Assembly: GCA_965203985.1 (NCBI GenBank)
Contig: CBDBDS010000003.1
Coordinates: 1-64,000, forward strand
Direction: 5' to 3'
Length of the DNA stretch: 64,000 bases
DNA from: Bin87 sp965203985
GTDB lineage: Bacteria; Chloroflexota; Dehalococcoidia; Lucifugimonadales; UBA3495
The notes beneath the pieces were generated by a model that searched no databases, was not told where the DNA came from, and was given only the letters and a program-made list of their open reading frames with translations. This document shows positions 1 to 8,732 of the stretch, in pieces. The position numbers were made by a program, and so were the translations under genes. Within the stretch, counting starts at the first letter, position 1, and the number at the start of each line of letters is the position of its first letter.

Positions 1-985
1 GCGCAAAATCCTGAGCGGTGCCCGCGTACTCCGGGTCGTCGCGGAGAAGATCGCCGTACTCCTTCATTGACGAACCGCACCCGGCCGACGCCGTTACCAC
101 CACATCCACGCCCGCTTCCTTGAAGGCGTCGATGTTCCGGCGCGCCATGCGACGGCCCAGTTCCAAATCGCCGGCGTGCAGATTCAGCGCGCCGCAGCAT
201 CCCTGGGCCGGCGGAACCGCGACGTCACACCCGTTCCGCTGCAGCACGCGCACGGCCGCGCGCATCGCATCGCCTTGCATCAGCGGCATGACGCAACCGG
301 ACAGCATGCCCACGGTCATCCGCCTTTCGCCCTGCGCGGGGAATATCTGGCCGCGGGGACCGAAAAACTGACGCCCCATGACGGGCATCTGCGCTTCCAT
401 CGCCGCCAGATCACCGGGCAACCGGCTGAGGAGCCGAGACTTTCGGACCAACCGCTGCAATCCGGACCGTTGGTAAAACCGCATCAGGTGTCCGGCCAGG
501 CGCAGCCTGCCGTTGTGCGGCAGCGCTGCCCGCAGGAACAGTTGCGACAGCCGGCCCAGTTCGGGGCTCTGCATGTCGTTGTCCTGGACCTGTGCCCTGG
601 TGTGTTCCATGAGCCGCCCGTAGGGCACCCCCGACGGACAAACCGCCTCGCATGCTCGACACTGCAGGCACAGTTCCCAGTGCGACACCAGCCGGTCGCT
701 GATGCCGGTGCGCCCTTCGTGGACTGCTTTCATCAGGGCGATGCGCCCGCGCGGGGATTCGGTTTCCAGCCGCGTCTCGACGTAGGTGGGGCAAGCGCTC
801 AGACACAGGCCGCAATGCACGCACCGGTAAAGGTCCGCCTCGGCCGGCGCGTCGGGACCGGTAAACCCGGGCCCGTCGTTCAGCGACCCCTCGAAGGGCA
901 ATCCGTACGGGAAACCGTGCCCGGCATCTATGCCACCGCCCATGTGCTGGCCGGCGTCCGAATGCCGGTCCGGGGCTCGGACCAT
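1..985 (-). CDS. glcF: Glycolate oxidase iron-sulfur subunit GlcF (partial, 3' end outside window)
   Basis: The frame is open from an ATG at 985 to the window edge, about 328 codons without a stop. Near residues 55-65 there is a CxxCxxCxxxCP cluster (CVHCGLCLSACP) and near residues 105-116 a second one (CLQCRACEAVCP), so two [4Fe-4S] clusters are bound. Close to the edge lies a cysteine-containing stretch followed by KEYGDLLRDDPEYA, typical of the CCG domain of GlcF. The protein passes electrons from the GlcD/GlcE flavoproteins to the respiratory chain during glycolate oxidation. The ATG overlaps the glcE TGA by one base (TGATG), indicating translational coupling. The frame is easily overlooked because it runs off the window. 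Confidence 0.93.
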   Translation of the reverse strand, partial: MVRAPDRHSDAGQHMGGGIDAGHGFPYGLPFEGSLNDGPGFTGPDAPAEADLYRCVHCGLCLSACPTYVETRLETESPRGRIALMKAVHEGRTGISDRLVSHWELCLQCRACEAVCPSGVPYGRLMEHTRAQVQDNDMQSPELGRLSQLFLRAALPHNGRLRLAGHLMRFYQRSGLQRLVRKSRLLSRLPGDLAAMEAQMPVMGRQFFGPRGQIFPAQGERRMTVGMLSGCVMPLMQGDAMRAAVRVLQRNGCDVAVPPAQGCCGALNLHAGDLELGRRMARRNIDAFKEAGVDVVVTASAGCGSSMKEYGDLLRDDPEYAGTAQDFA

Positions 986-2319
986 CACAATCCTCCAACG
1001 AAGCGGCCGGGGTTCAGGATGTTCCGGGGATCAAATTGCCGCTTCAACCGGCGCATGATCTGCATGCCAGACGGTTGCTCCCCCCAAACGTCGAAATGTA
1101 CCTTTGCGTGATCCGGGCACCGCTCAATGATCGCTGCGCCGCCCAAATGCCCAGCCGCTGACTGGATGCCACGCAGTCCCGTGATCACGTCTTCAGGATG
1201 AGCGGACGCCGGGTCAACCCACCACAGCAGCCGACCTCCACCAAATCCGACGTCCGCCACTACCGATGGTGGCGGTGCGTCCCCCATCGGCACGCTGGCG
1301 AAAGCCAATATCTCCCGCAACGCCGAGGGCGGCGCGTTGATCCTGACACATATCGAGGGCGGCGTTTCGGCATCAGCCGGAAGGTCCGTAAGTGTGCGGA
1401 TCAGTCCGTTCGCTTCGTCGCCCCCGGCAACGCGGACTGCGCCCGCCACCGGAGACCAGAGCCCAACTGTGTCTTTCACCCGGCGTTTCATTGATGCCGG
1501 CCGGCCGCCGGACACGGCGACGGCCAGTGTGCTTTCTCCCATTGACGGATCTATCCGCTGCGCTGCCTCGCCCGTCAGGATGTGCAATCCCAGCGGAGCG
1601 TAGTATTGGCTCTGCAGGTTCTGCGCCGCGTCGGCTGCGGAATCGACACCGTCGAATGCTGCCAGGATCACGGCCCAATCCGTCGGCGCCGGAGCCAGCT
1701 TGAAAGTTGCTTCGGTGATGACTGCCAGCGTGCCCAATGATCCTGCGTAGAGGCGGTTCAGGTCGTAGCCGGTGACGTTTTTGACCACCTTGCCGCCTGC
1801 CTTGGTCTGGGTTCCGTCCGCCCCTACGACGCTCATCCCTATCAGCCAATCCCTGGGCAGGCCGTAGGCAGACCGCAGTGGACCGCTGGTCCCCGTCGCC
1901 AGGGTGCCACCGATGGTAGCGCGATCCGCTATCGGCGCCGCGATGGGAACATGCTTTCCGTCTTGCGCCAGAGCCTCATCCAGCTGAGCTATGGTTGCGC
2001 CGGCTTCGACGCTCACGGTCAGGTCGGCGGGCTGGAAATCTACCAGCCGGTTCAGGCCGGTCAGGTCCAGCGCGATGCCCGGGCGTGCCGGAGCATTACC
2101 CAGTTGTGTGGACGTGCGCCCTCCGGACGGGTATACGGCAACTCCGGTGCGATGCGCCCAGGCCATTACCTCAGCCACCTCATCGGCGTTGGACGGTTTC
2201 GCTGCGACCACGGGCAACCACTGCCCGATGGCATATCCTCCCAAATCCCCCGCGTCGACGACTGCGCTCGGGCCAATCAGATCCGACAGTTTGCCAGCGA
2301 TGGAAAACGTTGTGGTCAT
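985..2319 (-). CDS. glcE: Glycolate oxidase FAD-binding subunit GlcE
   Basis: A 444-residue flavoprotein of the FAD_binding_4 (PCMH) type, the second flavin subunit of the glycolate oxidase complex. Visible features are the FAD-binding stretch VYPSGGRTSTQLG near residues 65-77, the ATIGGTLATGTSGPLR segment, KVVKNVTGYDLNRLYAGSLGTL, and the closing NPGRFVGGL. I chose the ATG at 2319. A TTG at 2352 is in frame, but neither has a clear Shine-Dalgarno and the extra residues look unlike the family. It follows glcD by about 45 bases and overlaps glcF by one base, so the three genes form one minus-strand operon. The length is somewhat above the usual 350-400 residues. Confidence 0.9.
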   Translation of the reverse strand: MTTTFSIAGKLSDLIGPSAVVDAGDLGGYAIGQWLPVVAAKPSNADEVAEVMAWAHRTGVAVYPSGGRTSTQLGNAPARPGIALDLTGLNRLVDFQPADLTVSVEAGATIAQLDEALAQDGKHVPIAAPIADRATIGGTLATGTSGPLRSAYGLPRDWLIGMSVVGADGTQTKAGGKVVKNVTGYDLNRLYAGSLGTLAVITEATFKLAPAPTDWAVILAAFDGVDSAADAAQNLQSQYYAPLGLHILTGEAAQRIDPSMGESTLAVAVSGGRPASMKRRVKDTVGLWSPVAGAVRVAGGDEANGLIRTLTDLPADAETPPSICVRINAPPSALREILAFASVPMGDAPPPSVVADVGFGGGRLLWWVDPASAHPEDVITGLRGIQSAAGHLGGAAIIERCPDHAKVHFDVWGEQPSGMQIMRRLKRQFDPRNILNPGRFVGGL

Positions 2320-2364
2320 GCTAGGGGTGGAGCCGCTCGGACGCCGAAGCAACGGCTGCGGCGA

Positions 2365-3798
2365 TCAGACGTACATTCCAACGGTAAGCGCCGCCGGATG
2401 CGCTGACGGCCGCCAGTAGCTCCCGTCGGGGAATATCTTGCCGGGGTTCAGCCGGTTGTCAGGGGCAAAAGCCTCACGGACCAACTGCATCGCTGCCATG
2501 TCCGCGTCGGTGTACACCAGCGGCATGAACTCCTTCTTTTCCAGGCCGATGCCGTGCTCTCCACTCAGTGTGCCGCCCAATAACGCGCACTCTTCCATCA
2601 GCTCAGCCGCCGCCGCAATCGCGTTTTCCATAACGCCGGGCTCGCGGGCGTCGAACAGCATGCAGGGGTGCAGGTTCCCGTCGCCGGCATGGAAGACGTT
2701 GGCGATGGTAATGCCGTAACGTTCGCTGACCTCGCTGACCTTCCGCAGCATCTGTGTCAATCGAGTTCGTGGCACCACCCCGTCAACCAGGTAGTAATTG
2801 GGCGCGATGGTCCCGAAGGCGCCGAATGCCGTTTTCCGGCCCACCCAGAGGCGCTCCCGCTCGGCGTCGTCCTCGGCTATCCTGACGTCGGCGGCGCCGG
2901 TATCCCACAGCGCTGCTTCCACCTCGCCGCTGACCTCGTCAACCTCTTCGTTCAGGCCTTCCAGTTCGATCAGCAGCACTGCGCCGGCGTCGTTCGGATA
3001 CCCGGCGTCGGTGACGTTCTGCACCGCCTTGATGCTCAGCGCGTCGATCATCTCTAAGGCCGCAGGTACGATGCCGTGGCCGATCACCGCCGACACCGCG
3101 GTGCATGCCGAGTCGATGTCGGGAAAGATGCCCAGAAAGGTTCGCACTGTTTCCGGCATCGGCAGCAACCGGACCAATATCTTGGTGGCGATCCCGAACG
3201 TGCCCTCGGAACCCACGAACGCCCCTCTCAGGTCGTAACCGGTGGCCTCCCGTGCCAGACTCCCCAGATGCACCACCTCGCCGTCTTCCAGGACCACCTC
3301 CATTCCGATGACGTGGTTGGTGGTCGTGCCGTACGCCAGGCAGTGCGGGCCGCCTGCGTTCTCGGCGATATTTCCCCCCAGGCTGCACGCCCGCTGGCTC
3401 GATGGGTCGGGCGCGTAACGCATCCCGAACCCGCGCACGTGATTGTCCAGGTCCAGGTTAATCACGCCGGGCTCCACCAGCGCGGTGCGGTTTACCGTGT
3501 CCACATCCAGGATGCGGTTCATGCGCGGGAATGCGATCTGCAGCCCCTCCGGCGGGGTGATCGCCCCGCCACTGAGGCCGGTGCCGCTTCCCCGGCCGAC
3601 CACGGTCAAGCCTGCCTCGTAGGCGATCCTCATCACTCTGCTGACTTGGTCCGTGTCAGCCGGCAAAACGACCGCCCCGGGCATCGAGCGGTCTACGGAA
3701 CCGTCGTACTCGTAGACCAGCAGGTCCTCCTGGTGCGCAATTACATAATCGTCACCAACGACGGCGCGGATGCCTGCCAGAAGGTCATTGATGGCCAC
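2365..3798 (-). CDS. glcD: Glycolate oxidase subunit GlcD (FAD-linked oxidase)
   Basis: A 477-residue FAD-linked oxidase catalysing glycolate (or D-lactate) oxidation to glyoxylate (or pyruvate). It shows the PCMH flavin fold: TVVGRGSGTGLSGGA near residue 66, GGNIAENAGGPHCLAYGTTTNHV near 145, TGYDLRGAFVGSEGTFGI near 185, and the C-terminal FHAGDGNLHP and SGEHGIGLEKKEF signatures. The length is normal. Translation starts at GTG with AAGGG about ten bases upstream. It is the first flavin gene of glcDEF and lies 21 bases after the coiled-coil gene, so it may be co-transcribed with the genes upstream of it on this strand. A D-lactate dehydrogenase role cannot be excluded, but the three-subunit arrangement favours glycolate oxidase. 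Confidence 0.94.
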   Translation of the reverse strand: MAINDLLAGIRAVVGDDYVIAHQEDLLVYEYDGSVDRSMPGAVVLPADTDQVSRVMRIAYEAGLTVVGRGSGTGLSGGAITPPEGLQIAFPRMNRILDVDTVNRTALVEPGVINLDLDNHVRGFGMRYAPDPSSQRACSLGGNIAENAGGPHCLAYGTTTNHVIGMEVVLEDGEVVHLGSLAREATGYDLRGAFVGSEGTFGIATKILVRLLPMPETVRTFLGIFPDIDSACTAVSAVIGHGIVPAALEMIDALSIKAVQNVTDAGYPNDAGAVLLIELEGLNEEVDEVSGEVEAALWDTGAADVRIAEDDAERERLWVGRKTAFGAFGTIAPNYYLVDGVVPRTRLTQMLRKVSEVSERYGITIANVFHAGDGNLHPCMLFDAREPGVMENAIAAAAELMEECALLGGTLSGEHGIGLEKKEFMPLVYTDADMAAMQLVREAFAPDNRLNPGKIFPDGSYWRPSAHPAALTVGMYV

Positions 3799-3819
3799 GT
3801 TGTGAGAGCCCTTTTATCG

Positions 3820-4314
3820 TCAGGCTATTGACGGAAGGGTGAACACGGTTCGCCCGTCAGTGTCGTGCGTGTGGTTCGCCAACGCCGCCAGCATCTGGTT
3901 GTTCTGCTGGACCTCGTCGCGCAGACTGTTTACCGCGTCCGCCAGTTTGTCAAACCCGGCGACCATTTCAGCCCGCAGCTGCTGGATGGACTCCTGATAC
4001 TCTTGGCGCAATCGCTGGATAGCCTCTTGGTGCTCCCGATTTGATCTTTGGATAGCCTCTTGGTGCTCCCGATTTGATCTTTGGATAGATTCTTGGTGTT
4101 CCCGATTTGATCGCTGGATAGATTCTTGGTGTTCTTGGCGTTGCTCCTTGACTTCAGCGGTTAGGTCTTCAACCTGTTTGCCGAGGTTGTTCACCTGATT
4201 GATGGATCCACCAAGCAGGAAACTGCCCCGGAGTAGCAGTATGACGATAGTTAAACCAATGCCAACTGCGGATAGGCCCACAGCGACGAAGGCGATTATA
4301 GTGGTAGTTTCCAT
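3820..4314 (-). CDS. Membrane-anchored hendecad coiled-coil protein, function unknown
   Basis: A 164-residue protein. One transmembrane segment spans residues 5-30 (IIAFVAVGLSAVGIGLTIVILL). A long charged coiled coil follows, including four consecutive 11-residue units of the type NREHQEAIQRS. Near the C terminus is NHTHDTDGRTVFTLPSIA. The 11-residue period is a hendecad, not a heptad, so a slightly right-handed or straight helix bundle is likely. The ATG at 4314 was preferred over a TTG at 4335 because it places the hydrophobic segment at the N terminus, as in the paralogue at 50765-51370. The two proteins share the plan N-terminal helix, repeats, then an NHxH...DG...F..P tail. I do not recognise a named family. 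A role in envelope scaffolding is inference only. Confidence 0.75.
   Translation of the reverse strand: METTTIIAFVAVGLSAVGIGLTIVILLLRGSFLLGGSINQVNNLGKQVEDLTAEVKEQRQEHQESIQRSNREHQESIQRSNREHQEAIQRSNREHQEAIQRLRQEYQESIQQLRAEMVAGFDKLADAVNSLRDEVQQNNQMLAALANHTHDTDGRTVFTLPSIA
4011..4142. repeat. Four tandem 33-base units inside the coiled-coil gene
   Basis: Four units of exactly 33 bases (4011-4043, 4044-4076, 4077-4109, 4110-4142). The first three differ at only a few positions and the fourth diverges at its 3' end. Each encodes one 11-residue hendecad. The strict length and near identity point to recent in-frame duplication. Confidence 0.9.
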
Positions 4315-4362
4315 ACGCGTCCCCGATTCCGGCAACTGCCCACCGTGGCCACCAAAGTCATT

Positions 4363-5397
4363 CTACTCCTTGCGGCGCTGGTATACCTGGATGCGGTGCC
4401 GGTTGGCTTCCACGACGAACAACCTTTCCTCGTGGTCGAGCCTTAGCGACACTGGACCCCAGAAGTAGGGTTCCGTTTGCGCCGAAATCAGATATGGCGT
4501 GTCCAGGTGGTCCGGCAGGTCCGGCACCAGGTTGGCTATCTGACGCGTGTTGTATTCGTCTGGGTTCACGGACATGAAGTCCTGCGCCCACTTGGAGAGC
4601 GTGGCCTGGCCCCGGAGCAATTGCACGAAGTTACCGTCCGGATCCAACAACTGAATCCGTTCGTTGCCCCAGTCGGCCACGTATATGTAACCATCGGAGT
4701 CCACGGCAACCGCCGAAGGCCGGCTGAACTCTCCGTCCCCAGCGCCGGAGGACCCGTAGGTGGCCAGGTGCTGCCCGGTCCCGGTAAACTTCTGGATCCG
4801 GTCGTTGCGCCAATCCGCCACGTAAACGTTCCCAGCCCCGTCCAGAGCCAAACCCCAGGGCATGTTGAACTGGCCGTCGCCGTCGCCGAACTCGCCCCAG
4901 GTGGTTACCGGCTCGCCGTCGGAGGTGAACACCTGCACCCGGTGGTTGTACTGCTCAGCGACGTACACCGTTCCGTCAGTACCTACGGCGATCCCGGCTG
5001 GTCCGTGCAGTTGCCCGGCGCCGTCGCCCTTTTCTCCCCACATCCTTACGAATTCGCCGTCGGTGTCGAATACGGTGACGCGATGCAGGTGCTCGTCCGT
5101 CACGTGAATGTGCTGATCGGCGCTGATCGTCATCCCGATGGGCAGCGTCCACTGCCCTTCGCCGCGCCCGGTACCCTTGCTGAACTCGCCCAGGTAATCC
5201 TCATCCCAGTTGAGGACGCCAATGCGGATCAACGCCTGTCGGGCCGCGTCAGCATGGTTGAGCACCAAGATGCGTCCGTCGTTGGTGAAGGCGCAGTCGT
5301 ACGGGTTGATGAACCCTCGACCGCTCTGGTTGGTCGTGACGCCGATGGTCTTGACGTATTCCATCGGGCCCGCGCTGACAGCAGTCGCGGTAGTCAT
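4363..5397 (-). CDS. NHL-repeat beta-propeller protein
   Basis: A 344-residue protein made of NHL repeats of about 45-50 residues. Recurring motifs are PIGMTISADQHIHVTDEHLHRVTVF, GPAGIAVGTDGTVYVAEQYNHRVQVF, PWGLALDGAGNVYVADWRNDRIQKF and PSAVAVDSDGYIYVADWGNERIQLL, probably forming a six-bladed propeller. No signal peptide or enzymatic motif is visible, so it probably binds protein or small ligands. The start ATG has AGGAGAGG six bases upstream. It lies downstream of the DUF1800 gene on the same strand, with a palindromic hairpin between them. The segment between residues 255 and 300 breaks the repeat pattern and may be an insertion in the last blade. Confidence 0.85.
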   Translation of the reverse strand: MTTATAVSAGPMEYVKTIGVTTNQSGRGFINPYDCAFTNDGRILVLNHADAARQALIRIGVLNWDEDYLGEFSKGTGRGEGQWTLPIGMTISADQHIHVTDEHLHRVTVFDTDGEFVRMWGEKGDGAGQLHGPAGIAVGTDGTVYVAEQYNHRVQVFTSDGEPVTTWGEFGDGDGQFNMPWGLALDGAGNVYVADWRNDRIQKFTGTGQHLATYGSSGAGDGEFSRPSAVAVDSDGYIYVADWGNERIQLLDPDGNFVQLLRGQATLSKWAQDFMSVNPDEYNTRQIANLVPDLPDHLDTPYLISAQTEPYFWGPVSLRLDHEERLFVVEANRHRIQVYQRRKE

Positions 5398-5419
5398 TGC
5401 AGCCTCTCCTGTTTTGCAT

Positions 5420-5443
5420 AGGGGCGAATAATCATTCGCCCCT
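5420..5443. terminator. Palindromic GGGGCGAAT/ATTCGCCCC hairpin
   Basis: A perfect 10-base-pair stem (AGGGGCGAAT with its complement) around a four-base loop, 30 bases after the DUF1800 stop and just before the NHL gene ribosome-binding site. No U tract follows on either strand, so efficient intrinsic termination is doubtful. It belongs to a dispersed family with copies at 20880 and 32292. Confidence 0.7.
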
Positions 5444-5473
5444 GAAGTCGCCCATTACGCGCTGTAGAAGCGG

Positions 5474-6889
5474 CTATGCCAACTGGTACTCCCGCGTCGC
5501 GGTCAGCAGCCGCAGTAGGTTGGCGATGCGCTGCTCGTCCGCCTCGGTGCGGGAGCCTTCCCGAAGGTCGGCGGGACCCTGCTCGTTGGCGAACTCCCGT
5601 ATGGACGTGGTGGTCGCTTCTGAGAGTTCCAGCGGCCCGATCAGGTCCGCGCAGGCGGCAACCTGTTCCTCGGGGGACAGTACTGCCTGGCCCTGCCGGG
5701 CCATGCGGTCGATGATCGCCTTGACGCCCGGGTTGCCCGGGTCGCCCAACTCCTTGCCCACGAAGTTGACCCGCTCGACCAGCGCGCCGCTGTCGATCCA
5801 CTCGGCGCCCTCGTGCCAGCCCTCCACGCTGGGCGGCTGGAAGATGCCCTGACCCATGTACATGGTCTGGCGCGCCAACTGGTCGGCACCGAAGGTCGGC
5901 TCCTGGTAGGTGCCGGCCATGCGGACCGCGCCCACAACCAGTTCAACAGGGCCCTTGACCCGGGCGAACCGGGCGGCTTCCGATTTGAAGTAGTCGGAAT
6001 TGAACATGGTTCGCATGATGGAGCGGATCTCGTACTCCGATTCGAAGTAGGAGGCCATCATGTCGTTGATGACCGCTTCACCGGCATCGTCCACCTCATC
6101 GGCGGCGAAGAACTGGAACAGGCGGGTGCAGATGAATCGAGCCGTGGCTTCCTGCTGCACGATGATCTCGACGATGTCCTCGCCGTTGAAGTTGCCGGTG
6201 TGCCCCAGGAAGGTCTTTTCGCCGTCGTCGTGGTCGTAGTCGCGGTAGTTGAAGTGCCAGTTGATGCGGCTGTACGGCCAGATGGAGTCGCGGCTGGCCC
6301 GGGTGGACATGTACTCGGCGTTGCCCAGCGTCCATCCGGTGAAAGCCCGGGCGCACTCCTTGATATCGTCCTCGGTGTAGTTGCCCACGCCCATGGAGAA
6401 GAGTTCCAGCAACTCCCGCCCGTAGTTCTCGTTGATGTTGTCGCGATGGTTGTCATGGTTGTCCAGCCAGATGATCATGGCCGGGTCCTTGGACAGTTCC
6501 ACCAGCATCGTCTTGTAGGAACCCAGGGAGTGGCGGCGGAAGGTGTTGATCTGGTTGACCAGGGCGCTGGCTTGGTTCAGCTTGGAGTAGCCGGTGGCGA
6601 AGAGGCCGTGCCAGAACAGGGCCAGCTTCTCTTCCAGCTGGTTACGGGTCGTGACCATCCGGTACATCCAGTATGCGCCGGCGCTGTTCAGTTCCCGCAT
6701 CTCGGCCATTTCCGAGTGGTACCTTCGGATCACGTCGTCGGGCATCACCCCGGGGTCGCCGGGATTGATCAGGTCTTCAACCACGTTTTCGTAACCCTGC
6801 TCGACCAGCTGCTCCAGCTCATCGCGGGTTGCCCCGAAGCCGGCCCTGCGCATCAGGTGAGCCATCAGGGCAATGTCGGCATTGCTCAT
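5474..6889 (-). CDS. DUF1800 family protein
   Basis: A 471-residue member of the DUF1800 family (PF08811). The N terminus MAHLMRRAGFGATRDELEQLVEQGY and the block LALFWHGLFATGYSK...ENYGRELLELFSMGVGNYTEDDIKECARAFTGWTLG are characteristic. DUF1800 genes commonly sit beside a DUF1501 gene, as here (48 bases apart, same strand). The biochemical role is not established; the pair is thought to act on extracytoplasmic polymers. No signal peptide or Tat motif is present at the N terminus, which begins directly with the conserved domain. Spacing implies co-transcription with the DUF1501 gene from the promoter at 8133-8161. Confidence 0.9.
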   Translation of the reverse strand: MSNADIALMAHLMRRAGFGATRDELEQLVEQGYENVVEDLINPGDPGVMPDDVIRRYHSEMAEMRELNSAGAYWMYRMVTTRNQLEEKLALFWHGLFATGYSKLNQASALVNQINTFRRHSLGSYKTMLVELSKDPAMIIWLDNHDNHRDNINENYGRELLELFSMGVGNYTEDDIKECARAFTGWTLGNAEYMSTRASRDSIWPYSRINWHFNYRDYDHDDGEKTFLGHTGNFNGEDIVEIIVQQEATARFICTRLFQFFAADEVDDAGEAVINDMMASYFESEYEIRSIMRTMFNSDYFKSEAARFARVKGPVELVVGAVRMAGTYQEPTFGADQLARQTMYMGQGIFQPPSVEGWHEGAEWIDSGALVERVNFVGKELGDPGNPGVKAIIDRMARQGQAVLSPEEQVAACADLIGPLELSEATTTSIREFANEQGPADLREGSRTEADEQRIANLLRLLTATREYQLA

Positions 6890-6937
6890 AATTGCCTCCG
6901 CAAATTCTCTGTCAAATGATGGGGATGACCGGTCGGG

Positions 6938-8068
6938 CTAGTTGCCGACGAAGTCCCACTGCTCGAACTGGCCGTTGACGATGTTCACCGAGTCCAGGCC
7001 CAGCCACTTGTCGGCGATGGTCGAGTAGGTGGAGCGGAAGTCGTTGTTCCAGTGCAGGTCGCCGTCCAGTTGGTCGCGCTCGGCCAGCGACGGGTACTGC
7101 CCGTAAAAGCCTCCGTTGACCTGGTTGCCGATGATGAAGGCGGTGCCACCGGAGCCGTGGTCGGTGCCGGTGCCGTTGTCGCGGATGCGGCGTCCGAACT
7201 CGGTCCAAACCAGCACGATGGCGTCGTCGCCGCGGCCGTGCTCGTCCAGGTCGGCCAGGAAGTCGCTGATGGCGCCGGAAACCTGGGTCCACAGCCCGCC
7301 GTGAACCTTGATCTCGTCGCCGTGGGTGTCAAAGCTGCCGTGCTGGGTGTAGTAGATGCGGGTGCCCAGATCGGCGGTCATCACCTGCGCCACGTTCTTG
7401 AGGGATTGCGCGATGGGATTGTCCGCGTACTCCACCGAGGAGGAATACTGCTCGGGAGCGGTGCGCAGGATGTCAGCGCCCTTCAGCGCGTCCCGCCCGG
7501 TCTGGCCCAGGTAGTCCATCACGGCGTCCTGGATGGACCCGCCGTACATCTTGCCAAAGGCGTCCAGGCACAGGCCGCGGATGCGTTCTTCCTCCACGTC
7601 GGGGAACAGGCCGTAGGTCTCCAGATTGCCGACGGAGGCAACGGGAACGCCGGAGGCGCCCATGGAACGGGGCAGGCCCCGGCCGAAGTTCACGCCGGTG
7701 ATCACGTTCTGCCCGGAGGGGTCAAGGTCGCGGATGACGCGGCCCAGCCAACCCTCGGTGGCGATCTTTTCCGGCTCGCAGGTGTGCCAGATATCCATGC
7801 TGCGGAAGTGGGAACGGGTCGGATTCGGGTATCCGATGCCGTTGACGATGGCGACCTTGCCCTCGTCCCACAGGGCTTTGATTGGAGCCATGTTGGGGTT
7901 GAGACCCAGCTGTCCATCCAGCGGTATCACCTGGTCGGTGGGAATGCCAACGTTGGGCCGGAAGTCATAATAGTGGCCGTCGGCATAGGGAATGACGGTA
8001 TTCAACGGGTCATTGGCCCCGGTCAACTGGACTACGACCAGAGAGCGGTCATTATTGGTGGTGGTCAT
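6938..8068 (-). CDS. DUF1501 family protein
   Basis: A 376-residue DUF1501 protein (sulfatase/alkaline-phosphatase-like fold). Visible motifs include LVVVQLTGANDPLNTVIPYAD at the N terminus, NPTRSHFRSMDIWHT near residue 90, TQHGSFDTHGDE near 245 and LVWTEFGRRIRDNGTGTDHGSGG near 290; the His/Asp residues of these could bind metal as in alkaline phosphatases. The usual Tat signal is absent and the protein starts one residue block before the fold. ATG at 8068 has AAGGAGG ten bases upstream. It is first in the operon with DUF1800. Function is unknown. Confidence 0.88.
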   Translation of the reverse strand: MTTTNNDRSLVVVQLTGANDPLNTVIPYADGHYYDFRPNVGIPTDQVIPLDGQLGLNPNMAPIKALWDEGKVAIVNGIGYPNPTRSHFRSMDIWHTCEPEKIATEGWLGRVIRDLDPSGQNVITGVNFGRGLPRSMGASGVPVASVGNLETYGLFPDVEEERIRGLCLDAFGKMYGGSIQDAVMDYLGQTGRDALKGADILRTAPEQYSSSVEYADNPIAQSLKNVAQVMTADLGTRIYYTQHGSFDTHGDEIKVHGGLWTQVSGAISDFLADLDEHGRGDDAIVLVWTEFGRRIRDNGTGTDHGSGGTAFIIGNQVNGGFYGQYPSLAERDQLDGDLHWNNDFRSTYSTIADKWLGLDSVNIVNGQFEQWDFVGN

Positions 8069-8132
8069 CGCGGATGGGCCTCCTTATTCGGGCGCAACGC
8101 AAAGCGCCAGCGCAGGCTTGGCTGATGCTGGC

Positions 8133-8161
8133 AGTTTAAAGTGTGCGCCCCGGCGTGTCAA
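8133..8161 (-). promoter_or_regulatory. Promoter of the DUF1501-DUF1800 operon
   Basis: On the minus strand, TTGACA (8156-8161), a 17-base spacer, then TAAACT (8133-8138). The predicted transcript starts near 8126, giving a leader of about 58 bases before the ATG at 8068. Confidence 0.65.
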
Positions 8162-8210
8162 CGAGACGGCTTGCGATGGCTGGCTAGGTTCGTTAAGGAC
8201 GGGTTAAGAA

Positions 8211-8732
8211 CTACGAAGGTACATCTGCGCCATCCAGCTTTCGCATGAGGTGATTTGCCAACAAAAGCATTTCCAATGCGGCTTCCGGTTCGTCGGCAAG
8301 TTGGTGGTCGTGGGCTCGTGGGTTTCTGATGCCGGTCATCGCTCCAGCGAAAATATCCATATACCCTTGTTGCTCATCACGTTCAGATTGAGTTAACAGG
8401 TTGCTGAGTTTAATGGTTGGACTGTTCACGCTGAATGCCTGACGCATCAGAGCAGCACCATCTCGGTTCAGCAGCCTGGATTTGTCGCGGACAGCGTTGT
8501 TCAAGCACTTGAACGCTTCCTCAACCGCACGAGCATAATGGCGGTCGCGAAAAAGCGACCCGCTGGCATCACGCAGCGGCTCGCTTGTGATGAGTTCGTC
8601 GAAGAGGACGGGCCAAGTGTGACCCTGGCTCGGTTGACCCACGCGCCGCAGTTCGTACCCTGCCTCGTTAATGGAGCGGAGGAATTCGCCTGCTGCCGTA
8701 GCGAATTCCCTAACCCGGGAGCGGTCGTCCAC
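8211..8732 (-). CDS. TIGR02391 / Hypoth_Ymh family protein
   Basis: A 173-residue protein matching the Hypoth_Ymh family (TIGR02391, PF09509) by its pattern: LFRDRHYARAVEEAFKCLNNAVR in the middle, then FSVNSPTIKLSNLL, and the hallmark GAMTGIRNPRAHDH near residue 137. Members often occur in mobile or defence-associated contexts; molecular function is unknown. GTG at 8732 overlaps the TAG of the gene before it by one base (TAGTG), so the two are translationally coupled. The pair appears less GC-rich than its surroundings, consistent with acquisition. What it acts on cannot be told from sequence. Confidence 0.8.
   Translation of the reverse strand: MDDRSRVREFATAAGEFLRSINEAGYELRRVGQPSQGHTWPVLFDELITSEPLRDASGSLFRDRHYARAVEEAFKCLNNAVRDKSRLLNRDGAALMRQAFSVNSPTIKLSNLLTQSERDEQQGYMDIFAGAMTGIRNPRAHDHQLADEPEAALEMLLLANHLMRKLDGADVPS

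Noticed and set aside
411..998. Minus-strand open frame of about 195 codons overlapping glcF
   Set aside because: It is out of frame with the clear iron-sulfur protein, Arg/Pro/Gly-rich, and lacks any family pattern; a GC-rich shadow.
176..1111. Plus-strand open frame of about 311 codons opposite glcF
   Set aside because: Antisense shadow of glcF; no family pattern and no ribosome-binding site.
4011..4142. 33-base repeats as a CRISPR array
   Set aside because: No spacers: the units are contiguous and in frame, encoding hendecads.
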